The notes under the pieces were generated by a model. It had not been told where the DNA came from and ran no database searches. It saw nothing but the letters and a program-made list of their open reading frames with translations. The position numbers and the translations under genes were made by a program. This document shows, in pieces, positions 38,417 to 51,700 of a DNA stretch of 64,000 nucleotides (within the stretch, counting starts at the first letter, position 1; each line of letters begins with the position of its first letter). Source of the stretch: Helicoverpa zea (Eukaryota; Arthropoda; Insecta; Lepidoptera; Noctuidae); the NCBI RefSeq assembly GCF_022581195.2, contig NC_061455.1, positions 4,150,120 to 4,214,119 of the forward strand, written 5' to 3'.

Positions 38417-38702
38417 AAAACTATTAATTACTTATTTAATTCGCAGACACCGAGTTACATTAAGGGTGCATCTACACGGTACAGTCGCTTGCTTATGTTG
38501 AGGCACATGCGCAGGTTACATGCATTAAAACGTGTGGATCTAGCGACTCGAATCTGTACCAAAGCAAGATACCCATCCGTGTGCTCTGTTGCGTGCGCCC
38601 GAGCCACTTGCGCAGTTAACTTGCTCTAGCGACATGCACCGTGTAGAAGCACCCTAAAACAATTAATTAGTTATTTAATTCGCAGACACTGAGTTACGTT
38701 TA
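38417..38702. mobile_element. 193-bp MITE between 46-bp direct repeats
   Basis: The element at 38463-38655 has inverted ends AGGGTGCATCTACACGGT and ACCGTGTAGAAGCACCCT (one mismatch) and a GC-richer interior. It is bracketed by two similar 46-bp sequences (38417-38462 and 38656-38702, both containing TTATTTAATTCGCAGACAC) that differ at only about four to five positions. That is far longer than a normal target duplication. No transposase is encoded. Confidence 0.75.
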
Positions 38703-41700
38703 ATTGCCCGCAGTTTCCATAAAGCAGGGGTTGTGCAGTCACGGTACTATCTAATGGGAGACAGGAGTCAATCACATAGGATCGTAAGGTTAGTTCCGAG
38801 GGTAGTTACTTCCACTACATATAATTACGATTGAATTTATGGCGTGTTTGTCGTATGGCGGACTTGCTTGTTTGTCGTTGATGTTTTGAATAGTGTATTG
38901 TACAGAAAAATCGCAGAGCAAAATTGTATCTTAGAAGAAAAATCACGAGGAAGATATCCTTAAAATAGGAAGATTTTAGAGATACAAAAAACATAAATCG
39001 GGAAAACCATTAAGCAGCAGTTAACAGGGTCTAATTAAATGGAAATAAATAAATAAAAATCAAGTCTTTCTTTCACATTGTCTTATTCAAAACAATGATA
39101 ACGGAACTAAACATGCTAACAATATCAATCAAAGCAACGCTCCATCAAATTTAACTTCGAACAAACAAAATTGCACGTCATTGTAGTAGGGAATCCATAA
39201 ATAACTTAATCCTAACACGCCGCAGAAAATCAATCTATTCCCCAAATGTGACAAAATTAGCGTGTAATATTTCCTGTTCGAATTATAAACGGTGTTATTT
39301 TCCCGCCAGTGTCCGGAGCGCGCCGTGCGAGGCGTGAGGCGATCTGAGCGCACGAGCCCGCCACGTGTCCGCCACGCGTCGACCAACCATCCCATCCCTC
39401 TTCTAGTATTTATTCTACAACTGTCCTCTCATTTAAGACTCGTGTCATCAGTGACAGACGCAACGCTCCGTGTAAATTCAGTTTAGATTTCATCGAACGC
39501 CCCTCGTCGCGACATTTACAAAGCAAATATCGTTCCCAGATTGCATTATTATTTAATTGTTTCGAGTGCCGCTCAAAGAGCAGTCTTGTTTGATCCATTA
39601 TGCATCAAATATTGTTCAACTCTTGTTTCATTTTGTCTAACTGAAATTATATTTCATGTAAGATGAAATTATTCAAACATTAATTTATTTCAGAAATGTA
39701 GCTTTTAGGTTGAGAACTGATGTTTTTTCATTTGATAGTGTGTTAAGAACAATGTCACTCAAAATTTAATTACTAAATCACTAAATTTATTCAGAGCTCA
39801 AATATTTCGAGTTCAGATGAAAAATACCTCAAGCAACAACCTAGATTTTGTATAGAATGTAAGCCACATTAAAATGTTTCCAGCATCGTATAAAGTGCAT
39901 ATTTACGTTGTTTCCCAGTAATATCCGAAAAGCGATTCTCATGATGAAAGAGCGCGAACCTGGTGCAAAGTAAAGCAGCGCCCATACATCAGGCGCTCCA
40001 TTCTAATGGTAATTCGGGATATACGCGCGCCCGATATTGTTGGCCGGTCCCTTCTGCCGTAACAAATGTTTATTTTATACACAACGCCACTAACAATAGT
40101 GTGCAAATACCTAAACACCGTAATGGTGGCGCGATGCGATTTAGATGATAATGCTCGGAGAAATAATAATGGGAGGCGTTGTGATTGTGCGTTGTTTACT
40201 GTGCGGTGCGCCCAACGGACGCGTGCTCGGTCTTGTGCCAGTGTGGCCAGCTTGTTTTGTTTTACGAAGACAAAAGTTTTGAGATGATGAGTCTAGGATT
40301 GATATAAGTAATCAATTTACCAGGTTATACAGAAGATATAAGTATGATGATTTTATATTGATTGCATCTTTTTAAATTGAATATACTTAGAAATCAGGGA
40401 AGTATCAATCGAAAGTATGTAAAAGAGTACGAAAATAATTAAATAAGTCGAAATCAGGGATGTTCAATAGGTACTATAAAAGTTTAATATATAAGTTTTA
40501 TTATTACCCATATAAGGAAAACGTAGCGGGTACATAAGTAGGTAGGTACGTATAGAGTAAAAAGGTTAACGTATAATAATAACCACACCGTGATCCCCTT
40601 TTCAATGTCTTCTAATTCAATATTCCTACAACACAGAAAAGGCCTAAGTCTTTAACAAAGTCTTTAAAAACGTGGTTGTTGTTGTAATATATGTAGGTTC
40701 AGGTAGGCGAGTACGAGCGCCGCCTACATGTTTAATTTGATATTGTTTAAAGACGGTGCGCGGCTGACAGCCCTAACTCCCATGCATATTCATGTGGCGT
40801 GATTAATCATGGCGAACCTGCCTCCCTTCACACACCTACACTACATAGCGCTATATACTTTGTTTATTATACAAACACCCACAGCGATGTTCAAATTGTG
40901 AGTTATTGGCTAAAGCACGCCGCCTAAATTAGTTACGAGCGTTAGTGGTAATTTGTCCGCGAAATACTTCCTCAATTTTACGTTCCTTTTTCCTAATAAA
41001 TTAAGATCGCTCGCAGGGATTTTATTTCAATTTTTCAACTGTAATGATAAAACACGTGGCTCCATTATTTCGCGTGAAGCGGTCATCGATCTGTGTAGGT
41101 ATTGTTTCGTAGCGTTGACTACGCCGCGTAGCATTAGCTACGACAAGTTTTTACAAACCATTTGTCGAATGAAATATACTTTTATTCTTTCATTAATTAA
41201 AACAAACTAAAATACTACTAAATGGCATTTTAATCCCCCAGAATAGGATTCATCAATTATAAATAATTGACTACAAAAAACGGATGATTAATACATTCCT
41301 CACCCAGAGATTTGTCGCGTGCCCTAATATTTTTTGTTAGTGTAATAAAATAGTTAAAAGCGTTGGTGAAAAGTCTTTGATGAATTAAAAAAAGGTTTGA
41401 TTAGCATAGGGAAGCAATAAAGTGTTGGTTGATGGTGCATCTGCCGGTGGGCGGACGGGCGCGCGATGCATGTCGCTTTTATGCTAATAATGACGCGTTA
41501 ACCGCGATTAGCGAATGTTATACAGAGTCAATGCCGCGACTATACGCGAATAATTTATAGATAGTCAGCAATAAATGCCGAATAGATAACTCGTAACGGT
41601 ACTGCCGAGATAATGCTGTGTTGTGCCTTTTTAGTCCCAGTTTTAATATTGTCTTGATATACCTATCCATGTACAAAATATAAATAATATGTATCGACAA

Positions 41701-43303
41701 TCATAATATGCACCCATAATTTTATCTCAACAAAATCTACAAAAAATTGTCAAATGAAACTCATTCAAAGCGAGGGACGTTACAGTCTACAAATATGCCA
41801 GCTTATTCTGATGTGCAAATGAAAATCTTTGATGAATCTGAAACATAACAGAGAAAATATAGCAAGACAAGAGGTGTACGGCGTAATAGGTATGGGTCCA
41901 GCACTAATAATGGTTTTTAGGAAATTTCTACACGCATCTACGATATTGAACTGTACAATGAGGGACAACTTTGCAACAAAACAAATGCAATACGACGAAT
42001 GGACGAAAAATGCTACAATCAAGATAGCAATCGAGCAATTGTCCTTACGGCAAGTATACAAGATCAAACATGTTATCAGTAATGTCACACAAAACGAGGC
42101 CGACACGTGACGGCGACGAGGCGGCGACGTCGTCGTCGATCGTGCGGCAATCCGTCAGCCGGTCCCGCGGGACGGCGGGTCGAGGGACGAGGAGAGCCCG
42201 ATTAGTGTCGCTCACTGACCCAGCTAATTTGTGACACCGCACATGCAGCTTTTTGCAACTGCCAGTCAAACTCGTCTGATAAAACGTTAACATCGATGTT
42301 ATTGTTCGTGTCTTTTTGATGCGTATATGTTTTTTAATCAAACTATATAAAAATTGCAAATTACTTTAGCTATGTTGGCAGGACGGATAATACGGATAAA
42401 TAAATGTACTTAATGTGTTAAAAAAGAACGTTTGCATCTGCTAACAAATCATTATGTTTTGTATTATTTCAATCGAAAATAATTGACTACAGTTATTACA
42501 CAACGCTCATCTACCTGTCCCTTACATAAAGTCAATAAGAGATCAATTTTATTTATCGTCGAATCTTTTAAACATCGCTCATCCAGACAGGATTACGCGC
42601 GATGCGACAAAAACTCGTACCGATGTAGGCATCATTTTTCCACTACGCTGAATCAACACTCGAGCCATTCATCGGCGCTATGAAAATAATGGATCGTTTA
42701 TCTTTTTGTTTTTCCATTCCCAAACCTTTCGGTTTACTCGGTGTGTGAACGCGAATATGTCCGCTGACAGTATTCATTTATGCAACAACTAAAAGGATAC
42801 GTACTCGCTGATATGTGAAATCACTATTTTGTTTGAGTGAGTTGAGCTCTTCAATTTTATTTTTGAGTATTCAGCTATGATATTGGATTGTTTGTTTGTA
42901 GATGTTTGAAATGAGTTTTTGTTGTTATGCTGTTTGTTGGAAAATATTGGATAGGAATTTAATTATTTTGTGCATTGATTGGCTTGGAAACTATTACCTT
43001 TAAACTAACTATTTACCACAAAAAAACACCTGTTACTATTACTGTTAGTTCAGTAGTTGATAAGCGATCTAATTACTAACGAATCTCAAAAAGCATTCTG
43101 TGTACCTACCAATTTATAAAATAATAATTATCCTCCTGCTCCTGTCTTATTTATTTATTTAAAACACCTTAAACTATCATTACAAGGTATACCATAATGC
43201 GACAGCTAAGAACTTAAACTAATATCTACTATTAACAAACTACACGATATGACCATGACAAAAAAAAGTTTTAAAAAATGAGTCTAATTACTAATAAGTA
43301 AAT
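38703..43303. other. Intergenic stretch with short GC-rich patches
   Basis: GC-rich, CpG-containing patches occur at 39295-39390, 40190-40250 and 42100-42200 (the last with GACGGCGACGAGGCGGCGAC). The short ORFs over them show no domain. Around 40782-40820 an octamer-like ATGCATATTCAT is followed by a homeodomain-type GATTAATCATGG, which could be regulatory. No exon with paired splice sites was recognised. Confidence 0.4.
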
Positions 43304-43520
43304 GACTAGATTTCTGCCCGCGGCTTCGACCGCGCCGAGTTCGGTAATATCGCGTTTCCAAGAGGACTCTTCAAAAGTCCAGGATAAAAACTATCCTATT
43401 TTCTTTCTCAAGGTCAACTCCTCTACCTCTGTACCAAATTTTGTTAAAATCAGTTCAGTGGTTTAGACGTGAAAGCGTAACAGACAGAGCTACTTTCGCA
43501 TTTATAATATCTATTAGTAG
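43304..43520 (+). mobile_element. Lepidopteran 'CCCGCGG' family repeat
   Basis: Starts GACTAGATTTCTGCCCGCGG and CTTCGACCGCG, continues AAACTATCCTATTTTCTTTC and AAAATCAGTTCAGTGGTTTA, and ends with ACTTTCGCATTTATAATATC. Same orientation as the copy at 18333. Confidence 0.8.
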
Positions 43521-45201
43521 ACAGGAATTTTACTTCTGACATAATATAAATAGTAGTACTATATGTTTTTCTCAATGCCAGCCTGGAGTATGTCTGTCTT
43601 GTTTAGTATGTAGATATAAGTGTTAAATAACTACTGAACTGCCCCATATAAACAATAGCATCAACATCACGCTGAAAAACATTCAGAGAAAGACCACAGA
43701 TTCAGACGTAAATTATAATTTGTGATATTAAAAGTTATTCATTAATCACAAATTTTATATTATAGCATAGTATTTTTGTTGTATTTTTAATGAAACTAAA
43801 ACTCTCAAATCTAAACATCGTCATTTTTCACCCGACTGCTAGAAGATTGTCACTTATTGAATAAAATTCTGGCTTCATTAAAACTTATTAAACAAAATTA
43901 TTATTTTATATAATTTTCCAATGAACAAACAAGAAAACAAACTTTCAGCTTCCTTAAAAAATGATTTAAATAACGGATTTCCATCTGAAACTGATTTTTA
44001 TACTGCTAGCGCCATCTATTGTGCAATAGCAAAACCTTACAAGACCTGGATGCAATCTAGTTTGCCCGTAGTATAGCTACTAACTACTAGATGGCGTTGT
44101 AAAGAAAATGTATTTGCTCACATTCAACATGTCGGTATTGTTACACGATTTTTACCCGGAAGAACATTAGTCTCAATAAATTTTGCCGCTTTCGCTTTAC
44201 CCTCGTTAATAAGACTATACAAAGAATCTTTTCGTCAGAGTGCAAAATATTAACTTTAAACAAATAAATACATTTTGGATATACTAGTTTTCGCTTTTTA
44301 TATTGGGTAGGGTAATAAAAGCTAAAGCAAAATACCTGCTTAAAAATGTTTTAAAGATTACCATAATGCATTCTTCAAGTAGACTGTAAATAAAAGATAG
44401 ACCAGAAATAAAACACAATTTAATTTTAAATAATTTATATTTCATCATACAATACCCAACTACCAAACCATAGAAGATGATATTATAATCTAACAATAAC
44501 AATTACTTAATTGAAATTTTATAAATAATAAGTAACATTACAATTATAAATGTAAACATTGTTTACTAACGAATCACAGATGTAAAGAAGTCTACGACAA
44601 ATAACAATTTTCAAAACAATGATTTAACATTTAATTTGTAACATAAAAATACAATATATTGTTGGGCCTTTTAGGCCACTCATTTTTCTTCATAATTTTC
44701 ACAATTTTTAAAAAACATTACATTATTACAGAAAGAACATTTATTATTACAGAAATATAATGAATAAACAAAATTAAATAAAATATCAGATCTATTACAT
44801 GTCATGACACCGAGCATTATAAATTGTTTTGTATTAATACTATTTTGTATCATTTTAAAGGTAACTCAATAACTATTGAGAAATTAAGTTTTCTACGAAT
44901 ATAGGTAAGTATATAAAGTAACTGGACCCATCTCAGTCTTATTTTGTAAACAATGTGGAATGGTCACTTACATTGAAAGTTAATAACAGATTTTAAGTTA
45001 ATAAAAGAAAGTTAAATAATTAAATCACGAAATAAAAATACATTACCTTTCATAATTATGATAGCACAACCGATTTAAAATTTTGCTAGGTATTTTTTCC
45101 TCTATCTAAGAGATTGTACATTGAGCAGTAGTCTATCACATTGTATTTTAAACATACCTCCTAAAGACAGACTCACGTAATTCAAGAGCCTTATGAGTAT
45201 T
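43521..45201. other. AT-rich intergenic stretch downstream of the PAQR gene
   Basis: Contains an inverted pair GCGCCATCTA (44010 area) and TAGATGGCG (44089 area), a motif shared with other short repeats here. No ORF was recognised. Part of it may be PAQR 3'UTR if a more distal polyadenylation site is used. Confidence 0.4.
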
Positions 45202-45207
45202 TTTATT
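45202..45207 (-). terminator. Candidate polyadenylation signal of the PAQR gene
   Basis: AATAAA on the minus strand about 365 nt past the stop codon. An ATTAAA at 45295-45300 is closer. Several other AT-rich hexamers lie further on, so the choice is not decided by sequence alone. Confidence 0.3.
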
Positions 45208-45407
45208 AATTTTAAAGTACACGTCAGAAACATTTTAGTTCTGATCTCCGCTCAAACTGGCAGATTAACGATAGCCTAATAATTAAAAACAATTTTTAAT
45301 ACAAGTATTTTTTTATAAGGCCTCAAGCACCTTTAGATTAAGGAATACTATAATGAGAGGATGGGGCATAACCCGCATCATTTAAATTCTTACGAGTCAT
45401 CATTAGA

Positions 45408-45500
45408 TGGGGAGATTTTTTCATGTGGATAGCGTGATTCCAAGATCCTCGTAGACACAGCTGTAGCTTATGCGGTAAACCAGCCATGTTGTACCATGAG
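45408..45500 (-). repeat. Diverged tandem copy of the PAQR last-exon end
   Basis: This segment in the 3'UTR aligns with 45541-45640, which holds the end of the coding sequence, the stop codon and early 3'UTR. Shared blocks in the same order are TGGGG(A/T)GATTT..TCAT, AAGATCC, ACAGC and ATGCGGTA, at offsets of 133-139 bp. Translated, it gives YRISYSC against YRMNHGC in the true exon. It is a partial tandem duplication; whether it is ever used as an alternative end is unknown. Confidence 0.55.
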
Positions 45501-45571
45501 GTTAATTAGTTTAACTGAATTCCGATCTGTCCTCATTGGTTGGGGTGATTTCCTCATAAGACTGAAGCTGT

Positions 45572-45736
45572 TTAGAAGATCCGCATAGTGTTAGCACAGC
45601 CATGATTCATGCGGTATTGCACGTACATCATGCCGGAGTTGTGCCAGTAGTACAAAGCTCCTAGCACTAGTACATGCCACCATTGGTGGGAGTGGCCTAT
45701 GTAGTCTACCTTGCCTGGGAACCAGCGCTCTGGCAC
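45572..45736 (-). CDS. PAQR3: PAQR3-like exon 7 (last coding exon)
   Basis: Acceptor ATATTCTAG then 54 codons and TAA. Encodes residues 261-314: VPERWFPGKVD, the SHQWWH motif supplying the two C-terminal metal-site histidines (277 and 281), TM7 (LVLGALYYW...), and a short tail ending CANTMRIF. A diverged tandem copy of its end lies 133-139 bp further on. Confidence 0.93.
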   Translation of the reverse strand: MPERWFPGKVDYIGHSHQWWHVLVLGALYYWHNSGMMYVQYRMNHGCANTMRIF

Positions 45737-48700
45737 CTAGAATATAAAGATTCTATTTTAAAATATATGTTACATATACATAGAATAGGATAAATAATAG
45801 AAAAGTAATGTATAAACGCTTATCGTTTCATTGCTTGAAACATCGAAACAAACAGGCATGGCTTAAAATTATTTGCTATTCGTGAAAAATTATTTCAAAG
45901 GCCTTACAGTTTCAGATCATATTATGTGAAAGCAAAGGTTCAACGCTATGTGAATTAAATTATTTTGCAATTCAAAAACAATAATCGAGCCATATTTTTA
46001 ATTGCAAATAAAATTTATATATTATTTGTTGGATTTTACAAAAAATAACAAAAGAAAATGAATATTCCAGAATTCCAATGCGTCCCAACATTCGTACAAG
46101 GTCGCCAGAATATCGCGTAAATTGGCGATTCATCAACATATTGCGTCAAAAGTTATTCCAAAGAATGTGAATTAATAAATAATTTTGTTTTGTACAAATA
46201 TAGTTAAATAAAACAATCAAGCAATTACTGGTCGTTTAAGGTCACATGTCCTTAAGATTCAGTTCTAGAATATACGCTCGTGTACTTAATGTTTTAGTTT
46301 GATGTTGCTGGCATTTATTGCAAAAGTGCAGCATTAAAGACTGGACCTAATTTTAATCACGTTTAACCACGGGTAACTTGGCCTTCTCAAACTTTTAAAT
46401 CGTATGAATTTCTCTAAAATACACTTTTCACTTTTCTTTGCTCAATGAAATTTATGTAATATCTATGTACCTAGTTGTAGTATGGTAGTTTCGAATTAAG
46501 AATAGAACTGTATGTCGCCACATGTCAATGATAAAAAAATATACACAAGAAAAAAGTATTTTTTTGTCAGCAATTAATTCTACTACTGTTAACTGTTTTA
46601 AATACAATTACTACAACATTGACCTTTTAACCGCTCCCACTACGAATTACTTATTTTTACACCTTTTGACCAAATTCTTAAGTCAAGAAACTTTCAAACG
46701 TTCTCAAACAGTAAAACAGAGGTGACATACATACAATTACATACATTTAAGGTACGGATGACCATTGCGGTCAATGAACACTGAGAAACCAGGGTTAGGT
46801 AGCAAAGCAAGTAGCTAGTACAAAAATACATTAAGAATTACTTTTCTCTGCGACGAAAGTGAACCATGTTACTCTGCTTTTAAAGTCGAAATTTAATTAA
46901 CACTGCCTACCTATTTGAAACGCTTGGTTGCGCTTAGACAAGATATGATCCCTCTTTGTAATGTAAGAAGAATTTCATAAGAGTTATATTTAGCTTACCT
47001 TGAAGGCGTATATCACAAACGCTGTCCCACTTATGACGTACATCCCTATCACTCTAGGGAAGAACATCTGAAAAAAAAAGCAAAAAAAACTTAGTTACTT
47101 CTTCGCTTTACAAATGAAAATAAAATAAAACTAAGGACAGATAAATATTTAACTGAGATATTACGTAATTTAGAAATGAATGTTACTGCTCAAGGCAATA
47201 CATAAACGATATATGTATAAACAAGCCTCTTTTCACACACGAGCAACTGAGTCCATGTTGAATTTGAAGCCAAAATCACTTCACAGGTCTTTTTTTTTTT
47301 TCAAAAAACACAGCTGTGTCTGGTACGGCAACCCGGGCTATTGCCTTACTAGAAATCCATGTCATCAGTTGAATTTGACGAGGCTTATTAAATCTCTAGA
47401 AAAGCCTAAACTAAAGAAAAATAGGCTAGCTCGTACTAACCTGAACCATAGGATTCTCAAAGCCCCCCATAGTATAAGTCCAGTGCAGCGTGGGCAGCAC
47501 ACCATACGCTGCCCAGCCGATGAACACGCACATCTTCACCGGGTATGGTACACCCAGGCGCGGCACTTGTAGCACCATCGCCACCACGAAGATCACCGTC
47601 ACTGATGTCATGTAGAACTGCTTTAGCTCCTGGAATTTCAAGATGAAGGAGTTAGGAAGTCGTCGGTAACAACAGATAGGTTTTAAAGTAGGTCTTAAGG
47701 TATACTTTTGCAATTTTGTTTTGTTCCCAGTGCGGCGGAACATAAGCAGAATAGTTAAAATCTCCAAAAGCTGTCGTTTAATTGTTTAGAATTAAGTTGT
47801 TCAGAACAAAGAATTATAGTGGACAGGTGCAGATCATTATTTCGTTGTTCTCTCTAACAATTTGGTAAAATGCTCATCTGATTGCATTCAACGCACCCTT
47901 AATTAATATCACTAACACATTCATATAATTCAGTATATCAATAAAACAGTTTTCTGGTCGTTTAAAAGACTACATAGGTAACAAACATTTATTTTAAGAA
48001 AAACTCGTTTAATTAAATCCTGGGGAAATCTACATACGTTTGCAAGTAGGTATTTTTCCAGACTTGAGGTTAACTTTCGGTCACCTACATTTAACTTATA
48101 CGGATTGGAGTATTACAAATATTTATTCAAATATAATGATAGTTCGTCCACCTTATAGATTTGGGTTCAAACAGAATTACACATAAACATATGAAAAGAT
48201 TTTGATCTTGAATACGGATGGGATCGATCTACCAGAAGCAATTACATTAAAATAAATACAGATAAATCGATCTTACGATTCTAATCTTGTACACTTCCTA
48301 TGGGTGGTCTTCTTAACATAACCTAACATAATTGAACTAACCGCGACAATATGTTAAACAACAATTTAAATTCGAGTAAACTACTCGGATGGTATGAGAA
48401 GGTCATTGGCGCTTTGTTTTGCAACACCGGTTACAACAGTGGGGACCCTATGTGCATACTTATAGGTCTCATTGAGTCGCATCGTGTGTGCCGGGACTAC
48501 TGCTCTTGACCTTAAATTAGTTACGAAAGAAAGTCTACGAATTAATTAATATATGATTTATTTCAAGATTACTGTGACGGTTTACTTTATAGTTACCGCT
48601 ATTAAAATCTCAGTTAAATTGAAATCAATAAATTTGCTCTCAGTTAAATTGAGTACCTAGGTAGGTCGCTATAAAACATCACCACTCTGAGGTAGAATGG

Positions 48701-51700
48701 TAGAAAACGCCTAACGTACAAAACGTGCATAAAGTATTTAATAAAAAAAGAACATAAATAGAATAATTCACTGATCAAAAATTCTAACCCCTTTTTTTTT
48801 TTAACGACGTCAAAAATCATCAAATGACCCCTCCCGCTGTGGGTTAGCAGCGGTGAGGGAGTGTCAGACTCTTACTGACTAAAAACCGTCGTGTTCCGTC
48901 ATAGGCCTTTTGTGTACCAGGGCCGCGGTATCTCTTTCGAACAACCCGCAGCCCCGGCAGGCCTTGGCCCTGCTGGGCCCCGCTGGGGTTGCTGACATCT
49001 CTTTGAGGAGCGCGTGGAACAACGCGCGCCGTCGACACGGGTCTGTCGTCTAAGCAGACAGAGGGGCGATGAGCCACCCGAACTCACCGCCCACAGACCC
49101 ACGCCTACGGTGGCCGGGAGTCATCTCGCGACACCCGGCGCCCATGGTGTCTACTTGGTCCAGCGCGGCGGCCGGGATGAGAGGTGCGAACTCTCTGGCG
49201 TTCCGCCTCCTCCTTCTCGAGCATGACCGCTTCGCAGAAGGAGGCGACGGCATCCCATTCCCTCTCGCCCCGGACCATGGCCTGAACCAGGGCCGGACGC
49301 GAGAGGTCGCCGCCGCCCAAAGCCTCGACGAGGACCCGGCGGTGCCCCTCCCATGCGGGGCACACCTGGACTGTGTGGTCCACCGTGTCCTCGGGGCTGT
49401 CCGCACAATGGTAACACCCGAAATTCTAACCCCTCAGACATTACTATAATGAAGCAGGATTATCTATGTGTAAAACCTCCTTCTGCAAAAAAAAACGCAC
49501 TGTTTTGTTTTCTATGAAAGTGTGCGATTATAAAAGTTGCCAATGTGTAACATGATTCAGCATATTTCACAAACACTTGGACACGATGAAGGCGCTAGTT
49601 TAGAAATCATAATTCTACAGTAATTAAAAATGTAATTATATCAACGCTGCGGTGACCAGCTATCGCGTGATTGCCGTGTAATCTCATATTATTTTATATA
49701 CCCAACTACTTATTAAATACTATTTTCATAAACACTTTCTCAAGTAATGGCTCTGTTGCATACCCATAGCGACAAAATTCATTCACACTTCGAAAACTCC
49801 GATAAATAACGGAGGATGAAATTCTTTTTAGAAGAAAAACAAATGAATTATATGGAGACTAAGGATTCCTTTTTCTAGGACATTCTTGGACTGACAGGAT
49901 GAATTACAATACCTCCTTCTTATATCTGAACTAAGCTTGAGATCACAAGAATATGAATGTAAAGTCGTGAAGCTTAAGCTCATTAATAGATTATGTAAGA
50001 ATCTGTGTTTCGCGTAATGTGACGTGTGTTAAGTGCTTTAAACTAGTAACTCACGTTTTCTTACAAACAAGAAAATTATCACAAGCCTGCTGGCAGTAAA
50101 TTAATGTATGCCTTTTGTATTATTCTGAACAACCATTTGTGTTTGATCTTTAATTTTTGCGGGTTAGCTATCATTAGCGATTGCTGATTTGAGTCTTAGC
50201 AAAGACTATCAGACGTATTTATGAAGGCAGAAGGGCATAAGGCTGACATTTCCGAGATAACTCGAAGTAAATCGAATACAGCAGTTAAACTCCCAAATTA
50301 CGGCAATTGAGACGTTGTCTCAGTGAAAGTATAAACCAAGTCCAAATACGCACAAGTTTGTGATATTTTCGGTATGAACCGCTCAAAACTGATACTTTCT
50401 CTTTTAAACTTGAATACGAGAACCATAGAGCAAGTATGCATCATAGATTAACGCCTATAGTCTGTTTTTTAATCTCGTAGACTAAATTGACACTTGCAAA
50501 ATGTCAAACTTCCAAATAATTTTGCTAGCTCTGTGGTGCAGTGTTGTACTTACGATACCGGTACGTTGAATCGTAACTTTTTACAATAAGTCATCCTGAA
50601 ATAATGGGCTTATCCTTGATGATTACGCATGGCTTTGCGTGGTCAGATATCCCTGGCAGTTTGTAGCACGTCGTACAGCCATGTGTACGTACGTGAATTT
50701 TAAATATAAAACTTTGAATGAATATTAAATTCGTCTATTATAGATAAAAAGTTACGATTCAACGAACCGGTATCGTAAGTATAACACTGCACCACAGAGC
50801 TAGCAAAATTATTAGAAAGTTTGACATTTTGCAAGTGTCAATTTAGTCTACGAGATTAAAAAACAGACTATAGATGTCTAGAACTCTAAACAAGCTCCTA
50901 CGCTCACAATACGTAACATACATAGTCAGCGAACATATCGTGAGATAAAATAAAATGTTATTATCGAATAACTCGACAATAATCATCCGGAACAATACTG
51001 CGAATAGAATTCTAATCGATTCAGTTTTCGTCGTGTAGCAAATCGAATCGTGATGCATTACTCACTTTTTATGAACGATAACATAAATTTTATTTGTTCT
51101 GCGAGTTGTACACTTATTCAGCCTTTTTTTCAACCTTAATTTATTCATACGTAAGATTGTAAGAGCTGAGCAAGCACTTCAAACTCCTTAGCTACTTAGC
51201 CATTGCCAATCAATTTTAAAAAGTGGGACTGACAATCATAACTTGAAACCAAAACTTTCTCAAAATAAATCATCGAAATCTCGGATAGCCCACTTCCGAT
51301 CCTACGCTTGAATATTTGACGCGAACACGCGACATAAACATTAACACAAAGCCACGTGGAATTCATAACAACTGCGTACAATGCGTGATAAAGGCGAGTC
51401 CACACTTACTGAATGACACCAAAACGCATAATAAACTCCGGATGTGTAGATGGCCAGTAAGGAGAGCGCGATACCAAAGAGGTCGTACATCAAGAATGTG
51501 TTGTAATCATGCTCTGAGCGGCAAGAGAATGTGTGGTACAGAGCTGATAGCGCCATGCAAACCTGGAAAAAGAAAAAAAAAGATTTTGAATAAAGAATTC
51601 AACTTCAACTAAATTGAGAGTCGACTCTCATTTTAGTTGAAGATCAGAGACTCGAGAGTTGCTTTAAGTTCCGAACTGGTGAAAAGGGTTTACATCTAAG

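Noticed and set aside
42045..42359. 104-codon minus-strand ORF over a GC-rich patch
   Set aside because: No domain, low complexity from CGACG repeats, no splice signals.
47180..47572. 130-codon plus-strand ORF over PAQR3 exon 5
   Set aside because: Antisense shadow of exon 5 plus flanking intron; no domain of its own.
49050..49449. Several long overlapping ORFs on both strands
   Set aside because: All are shadows of the GC-rich R1-clade ORF2 fragment; only the minus-strand frame with CYHCADSPEDTVDHTVQVC is real.
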